A stretch of 21,035 bases of DNA, from assembly GCA_011391855.1 (NCBI GenBank), contig JAABPT010000204.1, positions 1-21,035 of the forward strand, given 5' to 3'. The stretch is from Burkholderiales bacterium. Its GTDB lineage: Bacteria > Pseudomonadota > Gammaproteobacteria > Burkholderiales > Burkholderiaceae_C. The notes beneath the pieces are model-generated. The model had not been told where the DNA came from, made no database searches, and saw nothing but the letters and a program-made list of their open reading frames with translations. This document shows, one piece after another, positions 16,739 through 21,035 of this stretch. Each line of letters begins with the position of its first letter. Positions within the stretch are counted from its first letter, which is position 1. A program made the translations under genes and the position numbers.

Positions 16739-17508
16739 CGGAAGGGATCGATATCGAGACACGCTTGCAGGAAGCCGTGCAACAGTATTGGGACGCTCGT
16801 GCGGCAAACAAGGAAAAGCAGATTGGGTCCGGCAGGATGGATGCCGGCACCCGCGGGGAAGTGACCGGCGGGACCCAGATGGGCGCACTCGAAACCCTTG
16901 TCGCCGACATCCCGTGCGACGTCGGGCTGAAGCGCCTTGACGTGCGAACGCGGAGCGCACTTGAGTTGCCGGGCTATTTTCGGGCAACGAAAAAGTGGGA
17001 CCTCATCGTTGTCTCAGAAGGTCAACTGGTCCTTGCCATGGAGTTCAAGTCGCAAGCCGGCAAGTCGATCGGAAACAATGTCAACAACCGTACCGAAGAG
17101 GCGGTCGGAAGCGCCAGTGATCTCTGGACCGCGTACCGCGAAGGCCGGTTTGGCCAAGGCGCACCGACACCATTTCTTGGATACCTTTTCTTGCTGGAGG
17201 ACAGGGCCAACGTATGGCAACCTGTCGCGAACAAAGAACCGTACTTCAACGTAGACCCGGTGTTCCGTGGTTCTGCAGTTCAGAGCAAAGGGGCCGGCAT
17301 CACTAGGAACCAAGGCATTGCCTATGCCGCGCGGTATGAGGTTTTGTGCCGTCGTCTGGTGCTAGAGCGCATGTACAACGCGACGTGTTTTCTGATGGCA
17401 ACGAACGCCAGGGCGACCGTCATTTCCCAGCCCGCTCAAGATCTGACCTTCGCGCGATTTGCTGCTGCACTGCGCGGTCACGCCGTGACGTTCCTCGGCA
17501 GTCGATAG
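16735..17508 (+). CDS. Probable XhoI/PaeR7I-family type II restriction endonuclease
   Basis: The product is about 257 residues, close to PaeR7I (about 246). The N-terminal third has AGTRGEVTGGTQMGALETL (38-56), which I recognise as resembling the XhoI/PaeR7I family, cutters of CTCGAG. A PD-(D/E)XK-type centre is visible: Asp89 in KKWDLIVV and Glu103-Phe-Lys105 in LAMEFKSQAGKS. The start is most likely TTG at 16735, in a TTGA overlap with the methyltransferase stop and with a GGGAG Shine-Dalgarno about 8 bases upstream. An in-frame ATG at 16666 would overlap the methyltransferase gene by 73 bp. Such coupling would let the methyltransferase be made first. Low G+C (31 of 60 at 17161-17220) matches its partner. 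The family assignment is from memory of motifs; the recognition site is inferred from it. Confidence 0.78.
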   Translation: MTEGIDIETRLQEAVQQYWDARAANKEKQIGSGRMDAGTRGEVTGGTQMGALETLVADIPCDVGLKRLDVRTRSALELPGYFRATKKWDLIVVSEGQLVLAMEFKSQAGKSIGNNVNNRTEEAVGSASDLWTAYREGRFGQGAPTPFLGYLFLLEDRANVWQPVANKEPYFNVDPVFRGSAVQSKGAGITRNQGIAYAARYEVLCRRLVLERMYNATCFLMATNARATVISQPAQDLTFARFAAALRGHAVTFLGSR

Positions 17509-17712
17509 CCTGCGTGTGTCATGAGCGAACTGACGAACCCGAGCCCGTTGACTCGACCTGCGCTGTGGCGCGCCGACGGGGGACTGATCCACTCGCGGCA
17601 CTCGAAGTCCGATGGGAGCCGCTGTTTCGAAGGCAGTTCGCACTACTGGTTCACGAGTCAGGTAGCCCAAACATGGCCACAGCGCCCCGATGACACGCCG
17701 CTCGCTACGCTG
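17509..17712 (+). other. Right edge of the island before permease 2
   Basis: 204 bp between the endonuclease stop and the chosen start of permease 2. It contains the right copy of the imperfect repeat. One plus-strand frame, running to a TGA at 17691-17693, reads LEVRWEPLFRRQFALLVHE. This looks like real protein sequence and may be the end of a broken gene, though I cannot name it. A second frame is open from an ATG at 17521 straight into permease 2. The usual intergenic signals of the original operon are not evident here. Confidence 0.45.
17610..17629 (+). repeat. Right copy of the imperfect direct repeat flanking the island
   Basis: The 20 bases correspond to 14761-14778 with two extra G residues and no substitutions. 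The repeat lies about 80 bp inside the right limit of the island. Confidence 0.45.
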
Positions 17713-18882
17713 ATGCAAGCCCTGCCCTTCAGCTACATCGCCCGCAACCTGCGTGTGCGCCGCGTCACCACCGTGCTCACAGCGGCCGGCATGGCGCTGG
17801 TGGTCTACGTCTTCGCCACCGTGCTGATGATGACCGAGGGCATCCGCGCCACGCTGGTGGCCACCGGCCAGCCCGACAACATGATCGTGCTGCGCAAGGG
17901 TGCCGGCGCCGAGATCACCAGCGGCATCAGCCGGGAGCAGGCGGCCATCATCGAGACGCTGCCCGGCATCGCGCTCGACGCCCGCGGCCAGGCCCTGGCC
18001 AGCAAGGAGCCGGTGATCCTGAACAACCTGCCCAAGCGCGGCAGCGGCAAGCCCAGCAACGTGACGCTGCGCGGCACCGGCGCGGCGGGCCTGGCGCTGC
18101 GGCCGCAGGTGAAGCTGGTGCAGGGCCGCCTGTTCCGCCCCGGCAGCAGCGAAATCATTGCCGGCCGCGCGGTGGCCGCCGGCTTCCAGGGCGTGGACCT
18201 GGGCGCCACGCTGCGCTTCGGCGGTCGCGACTGGGTGGTGGTGGGCCTGTTCGACGCTGGCCGCAGCGGCTTCGATTCAGAACTCTGGGCCGACGCCGAA
18301 CAGCTGATGGCCGCCTTCCGGCGCCAGGCCGTCAGTTCGGTGATCGTGAAGTTGTCCGACCCGGACAGTTTCGAGGGTCTGCGTCAACGCATCGAAGACG
18401 ACCCGCGCCTGGGGCTGGAAGCCAAGCGCGAGGAACGCTTCTATGCCGAGCAGAGCGAGGCGCTGGCCAATTTCATCGGCATCCTGGGCACGGCGCTGGC
18501 GGTCATCTTCTCCATCGGCGCCGTGGTCGGCGCCACCATCACGATGTTCGGCGCCGTGGCGTCGCGCGTGGGCGAAATCGGCACGCTGCGCGCTTTGGGC
18601 TTCCGGCGCAGCGCGGTGCTGATGGCCTTCCTGGGCGAGTCGCTGCTGCTGTCACTGCTGGGCGGCGTGGCCGGCGTGGCCGGCGCGCTGGGCATGCAGG
18701 CGGTGGATGTGTCGACCACCAATTTCGCCACCTTCGCCGAACTGGCCTTCCAGTTCCGCATGACACCTTCGATCGCCGTGCAGTCGATGCTCTTCGCGCT
18801 GCTGATGGGCTTCGTCGGCGGCTTCGTGCCGGCCTGGCGCGCGGCACGGCTGAAGATCGTGGACTGCCTGCGTGCCGCTTGA
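17713..18882 (+). CDS. ABC transporter permease 2, FtsX/MacB type
   Basis: The 389-residue protein has the same layout as the permease at 13536: one helix at about 20-42, a periplasmic domain (about 43-250), and three helices at about 255-280, 305-328 and 355-375. The coupling loop SRVGEIGTLRALGFRRSAVL is typical of the MacB/FtsX family, as is the end AWRAARLKIVDCLRAA. I chose ATG at 17713 (MQALPFSYIARN) because a membrane-proximal amphipathic N-terminus follows at once. The frame is open upstream to an ATG at 17521, but that part has the composition of the island and no family features. It probably worked as the heterodimer partner of permease 1. It is now 3 kb away and must be transcribed through or from the restriction-modification island, or from an unseen promoter near 17700. 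Confidence 0.92.
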   Translation: MQALPFSYIARNLRVRRVTTVLTAAGMALVVYVFATVLMMTEGIRATLVATGQPDNMIVLRKGAGAEITSGISREQAAIIETLPGIALDARGQALASKEPVILNNLPKRGSGKPSNVTLRGTGAAGLALRPQVKLVQGRLFRPGSSEIIAGRAVAAGFQGVDLGATLRFGGRDWVVVGLFDAGRSGFDSELWADAEQLMAAFRRQAVSSVIVKLSDPDSFEGLRQRIEDDPRLGLEAKREERFYAEQSEALANFIGILGTALAVIFSIGAVVGATITMFGAVASRVGEIGTLRALGFRRSAVLMAFLGESLLLSLLGGVAGVAGALGMQAVDVSTTNFATFAELAFQFRMTPSIAVQSMLFALLMGFVGGFVPAWRAARLKIVDCLRAA

Positions 18883-18930
18883 GCGGCCTGAGCGTGGCCT
18901 CCGCGTGGCTTTGGCGCGCCGCCGCCTGAG

Positions 18931-18937
18931 CACAATA
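18931..18937 (+). promoter_or_regulatory. Possible -10 element very close to the start of the membrane-protein gene
   Basis: CACAATA ends 6 bases before the ATG at 18944. If it is the -10 box the transcript would begin at or just before the ATG and be nearly leaderless; no Shine-Dalgarno is visible there. TTGGCG at 18911-18916 could be a -35 but the spacing (14-15 bp) is short. Confidence 0.25.
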
Positions 18938-18943
18938 CGAACC

Positions 18944-19330
18944 ATGCGTTGGCTGGCCCGTGATTCCGAAGCCGAGCGCTGGTTCTCGGTGCTGCTGCGT
19001 TCGCTGCACTTGGCCGGCGTGGTGTGGCTGGGCGCGGCGGTACTGGGCGCGCCCGCCGGGCACCGCGGCGCGGCGCTGCTGGTGCTGGGCAGCGGCCTGG
19101 TGATGCTGGTGATGGACCTGCGCGCCGGCCGCATCGCGCTGCACGAAGTGGCCGGTGCAGCGGTGCTGGTGAAGCTGGCGCTGGTGGTCTGGATGGCGCT
19201 GGACGCCACGCATGCCGTGGTCATCTTCTGGGCCCTGGTGCTGGGTTCGGCGGTCACGTCGCACGCACCGAAGAGCTTCAGGCACTGGCCCCGGCCGGCA
19301 CGCAGCGTGGCGCCAAGCCGCAGCGACTGA
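18944..19330 (+). CDS. Small integral membrane protein with four predicted helices
   Basis: The product is 128 residues with hydrophobic stretches at about 17-36, 42-58, 70-87 and 91-106. The first contains LRSLHLAGVVWLG, reminiscent of CopD-like and related membrane proteins in which a histidine sits at the start of a helix. His67 lies between helices 2 and 3 (IALHEVAG), and the fourth helix ends in SHAPKSFRHW. I cannot assign it to a family with confidence, so I name no function; binding of a metal or heme by the histidines is only a possibility. The start at 18944 follows a CACAAT -10-like element by a few bases. It lies 61 bp after the permease 2 stop, so it may be its own unit. Confidence 0.7.
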   Translation: MRWLARDSEAERWFSVLLRSLHLAGVVWLGAAVLGAPAGHRGAALLVLGSGLVMLVMDLRAGRIALHEVAGAAVLVKLALVVWMALDATHAVVIFWALVLGSAVTSHAPKSFRHWPRPARSVAPSRSD

Positions 19331-19461
19331 AGCCGGAAACGTTTCGCGCAGGCAGGCGGGCCCGGGGGAACCCCGAAAGGGCTGCCACTGCCATGTGCGG
19401 CGGTCAGCAGGCCAGGGCCATCGACTCGTCGGCTGCGCGCCCAGCATGGGCGACCCGGTGG

Positions 19462-19498
19462 ATTGACGTTCCCTATCGCCAACATGAACGTAATCCAA
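19462..19498 (+). promoter_or_regulatory. Candidate OxyR binding site upstream of ahpC
   Basis: Four tetrads occur with exactly 7 bases between each: ATTG (19462-19465), CTAT (19473-19476), ATGA (19484-19487) and CCAA (19495-19498). The known OxyR consensus is ATAG-n7-CTAT-n7-ATAG-n7-CTAT; 11 of 16 positions agree. The site ends directly at the likely -35 box, as expected for an activator that contacts RNA polymerase. ahpC is a classical OxyR target. Confidence 0.5.
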
Positions 19499-19527
19499 TT
19501 GCTCAAATACGGGTCGACTCCAACAAT
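19499..19527 (+). promoter_or_regulatory. Probable ahpC promoter
   Basis: TTGCTC (19499-19504) and AACAAT (19522-19527) are separated by 17 bp, a sigma-70 arrangement with a weak -35, as is usual for an activated promoter. It leaves a leader of about 50 bases before the ahpC ATG. The rest of the gap 19331-19461 holds no gene or clear signal. Confidence 0.5.
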
Positions 19528-19585
19528 CCGTTCTGTCAGCAAATTTCTTCCTTCCTTCAACCCTCGTCACCCTAGGAGATTCTTC

Positions 19586-20149
19586 ATGTCCCTCATCAAC
19601 ACCCAAGTCAAGCCCTTCAAGGCCACCGCCTACCAGAACGGCAAGTTCATCGAAGTCACCGAGCAGTCGCTCAAGGGCAAGTGGAACGTGTTCGTGTTCT
19701 ACCCGGCCGATTTCACTTTCGTCTGCCCCACCGAGCTGGAAGACCTGGCCGACCACTACCCCCAGTTCAAGGACATGGGCGTCGAGGTGTACGGCATTTC
19801 CACCGACACCCACTTCGCGCACAAGGCCTGGCACGACACCTCGGACGCCATCAAGAAGGTGCGCTATCCGCTGATCGGCGACCCCACCGGCACCATCACG
19901 CGCAACTTCGAGGTCATGATCGAGGAAGAAGGCCTGGCGCTGCGCGGCACCTTCCTGATCAGCCCGGAAGGCATGATCAAGACCGCCGAAGTGCACGACA
20001 ACGGCATCGGCCGCGACGCCAGCGAACTGCTGCGCAAGGTCAAGGCCGCGCAGTACGTGGCCAAGCACCCGGGCCAGGTCTGCCCCGCCAAGTGGCAGGA
20101 AGGCGCGGCCACGCTGACGCCTTCGCTCGACCTCGTCGGCAAGATCTGA
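19586..20149 (+). CDS. ahpC: Alkyl hydroperoxide reductase, peroxiredoxin subunit
   Basis: AhpC reduces hydrogen peroxide, organic peroxides and peroxynitrite in the cytoplasm and is recycled by AhpF. The 187-residue product equals the E. coli length and opens MSLINTQVKPF. It has the peroxidatic Cys47 in FTFVCPTELE and the resolving Cys166 in HPGQVCPAKW, so it is a typical 2-Cys enzyme. The start at 19586 is supported by an AGGAG Shine-Dalgarno at 19574-19578. An upstream in-frame ATG at 19463 lies inside the promoter. The next gene, after a 154-bp gap, is ahpF, its dedicated reductase. Confidence 0.98.
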   Translation: MSLINTQVKPFKATAYQNGKFIEVTEQSLKGKWNVFVFYPADFTFVCPTELEDLADHYPQFKDMGVEVYGISTDTHFAHKAWHDTSDAIKKVRYPLIGDPTGTITRNFEVMIEEEGLALRGTFLISPEGMIKTAEVHDNGIGRDASELLRKVKAAQYVAKHPGQVCPAKWQEGAATLTPSLDLVGKI

Positions 20150-20165
20150 CGCCGTCCAAGTGAAT

Positions 20166-20255
20166 GCGGGCTGCAAGGCCCGCCTTCGCGCAAGACCCTT
20201 CGACAGGACCCTGCGGGCCCTGTCGACAGCATCCCCCAAACCGGGTGCTGTCGAC
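20166..20255 (+). promoter_or_regulatory. Hairpin cluster in the ahpC-ahpF gap
   Basis: Three inverted repeats lie between the two genes. GCGGGC/GCCCGC (20166-20171 with 20178-20183) forms a small stem. TCGACAGG (20200-20207) can pair with CCTGTCGA (20219-20226). GTCGACAGCA (20222-20231) can pair perfectly with TGCTGTCGAC (20246-20255). The second and third stems share bases 20222-20226, so they exclude each other. None is followed by a T-run. They could stabilise the ahpC message or attenuate reading into ahpF, which would give more AhpC than AhpF. Confidence 0.6.
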
Positions 20256-20303
20256 CGGGCCGGAATTTCACTCCCATCCTTATCGACGTAAAGGTAATTA
20301 GCC

Positions 20304-21035
20304 ATGTTGGACGCCAACCTCAAGACCCAGCTCAAGGCCTATCTGGAGCGCGTGACGCAACCGATCGAACTGGTGGCCTCGCTCGACGAGCGTCCCGCCT
20401 CGCAGGAAATGCGCGAACTGCTGCAGGACATCGCCGGCCTGTCGGACAAGATCGCGTTGCGCCTGGACGGGCAGGACGCACGCCGGCCGTCGTTTTCCAT
20501 CAGCCGTGCCGGCCACGATATGGGCGTGCGCTTTGCCGCCATCCCCATGGGCCACGAATTCACCTCACTGGTGCTGGCGCTGCTGCAGGCCGGCGGCCAC
20601 CCGCCAAAGGTGGAGGCGGACGTCATTGCGCAGATCCAGGCGCTGACTTCCGAGGACGGCAGTGACTTCGTCTTCGAGACCTACATGTCGCTCACCTGCC
20701 ACAACTGTCCCGACGTGGTGCAGGCCCTCAACCTGATGGCGGTGCTGAACCCCCGCGTGCGCCACGTGGCCATCGACGGCGGTCTGTTCAAGGCCGAGGT
20801 CGATGCGCGCCAGATCATGGCCGTGCCCACGGTCTATCTGAACGGGCAGGTCTTCGGCAGCGGACGCATGGAACTGGCCGAGATCCTGGCCAAGGTCGAC
20901 ACGGGTGCGGCGGCGCGCAGCGCCGCGCGGCTGGCCGACAAGGCGCCGTACGACGTGCTCATCGTCGGCGGCGGCCCGGCCGGCGCCGCTGCGGCGGTAT
21001 ATGCCGCGCTCAAAGGCATCCGCACTGGCCTGGTG
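20304..21035 (+). CDS. ahpF: Alkyl hydroperoxide reductase subunit F, N-terminal part (cut by window end)
   Basis: AhpF is a flavoprotein that passes electrons from NADH through FAD and two disulfide centres to AhpC. The 244 visible residues start MLDANLKTQLKAYLERV, as in E. coli AhpF. They include the tandem thioredoxin-fold N-terminal domain with the CHNC redox centre (in MSLTCHNCPDVVQALNLM, about residues 130-147) and the start of the FAD-binding domain, IVGGGPAGAAAAVYA, near the window edge. The remaining FAD/NADH domains and the second CxxC lie beyond 21035. The ATG at 20304 is preceded by AAAGG about 10 bases upstream. It belongs with ahpC, probably in one operon. Confidence 0.97.
   Translation, partial: MLDANLKTQLKAYLERVTQPIELVASLDERPASQEMRELLQDIAGLSDKIALRLDGQDARRPSFSISRAGHDMGVRFAAIPMGHEFTSLVLALLQAGGHPPKVEADVIAQIQALTSEDGSDFVFETYMSLTCHNCPDVVQALNLMAVLNPRVRHVAIDGGLFKAEVDARQIMAVPTVYLNGQVFGSGRMELAEILAKVDTGAAARSAARLADKAPYDVLIVGGGPAGAAAAVYAALKGIRTGLV

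Noticed and set aside
18539..20335. 598-codon open frame on the minus strand across permease 2, the membrane gene and ahpC
   Set aside because: It is antisense to three well-supported genes, spans two intergenic gaps and shows no domain.
1..21035. CRISPR array, tRNA or rRNA genes, intact insertion sequence
   Set aside because: No regularly spaced repeats, no cloverleaf-like or rRNA-like segments and no transposase or integrase motifs were seen on either strand.

Overview
The window is GC-rich DNA (coding lines near 70-80% G+C) with tightly packed genes, many stop/start overlaps, and protein families typical of Burkholderiales-type beta-proteobacteria (purC, AhpC/AhpF, MnmA, a MacB-like transporter, a phasin-like Lys/Ala-rich protein). 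I infer that group; no rRNA or marker gene in the window fixes the genus.

Layout. 1-3199 (+): the tail of an unknown gene, a beta-lactamase-fold hydrolase, then purC overlapping by 4 bp an AstE/AspA-like zinc deacylase. A hairpin at 3229-3256 separates this block from the convergent genes 3284-4012 (-, phasin/histone-H1-like) and 4245-7466 (-, a tricorn-like S41 protease of about 1073 aa). 7627-7881 (+) is a small unknown gene that meets a convergent amidase (7947-9443, -). 9597-11419 (+): a UPF0149/YecA-like gene coupled by ATGA to mnmA (tRNA 2-thiouridylase).

11492-18882 (+) is an export-type ABC system: membrane-fusion adaptor, MacB/LolD-like ATPase and two FtsX/MacB-type permeases. The two permease genes are separated by about 3 kb of clearly lower-G+C DNA (14691-17712). 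This carries an adenine-N6 DNA methyltransferase and, overlapping its stop codon, a probable XhoI/PaeR7I-family restriction endonuclease. I read it as a mobile type II restriction-modification cassette inserted into the transporter operon. An imperfect 18/20-bp repeat (14761-14778 and 17610-17629) lies just inside both edges and may be a trace of the insertion.

18944-19330 (+) is a small four-helix membrane protein. 19586-21035 (+) holds ahpC and the first 244 codons of ahpF, the peroxiredoxin/reductase pair that detoxifies peroxides. A four-block OxyR-like site and a promoter precede ahpC. The ahpC-ahpF gap can form competing hairpins.

I found no RNA genes, CRISPR array or intact insertion sequence. 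The most interesting part is the restriction-modification island and what it does to expression of the split transporter operon. I did not find convincing evidence of an entirely new system.
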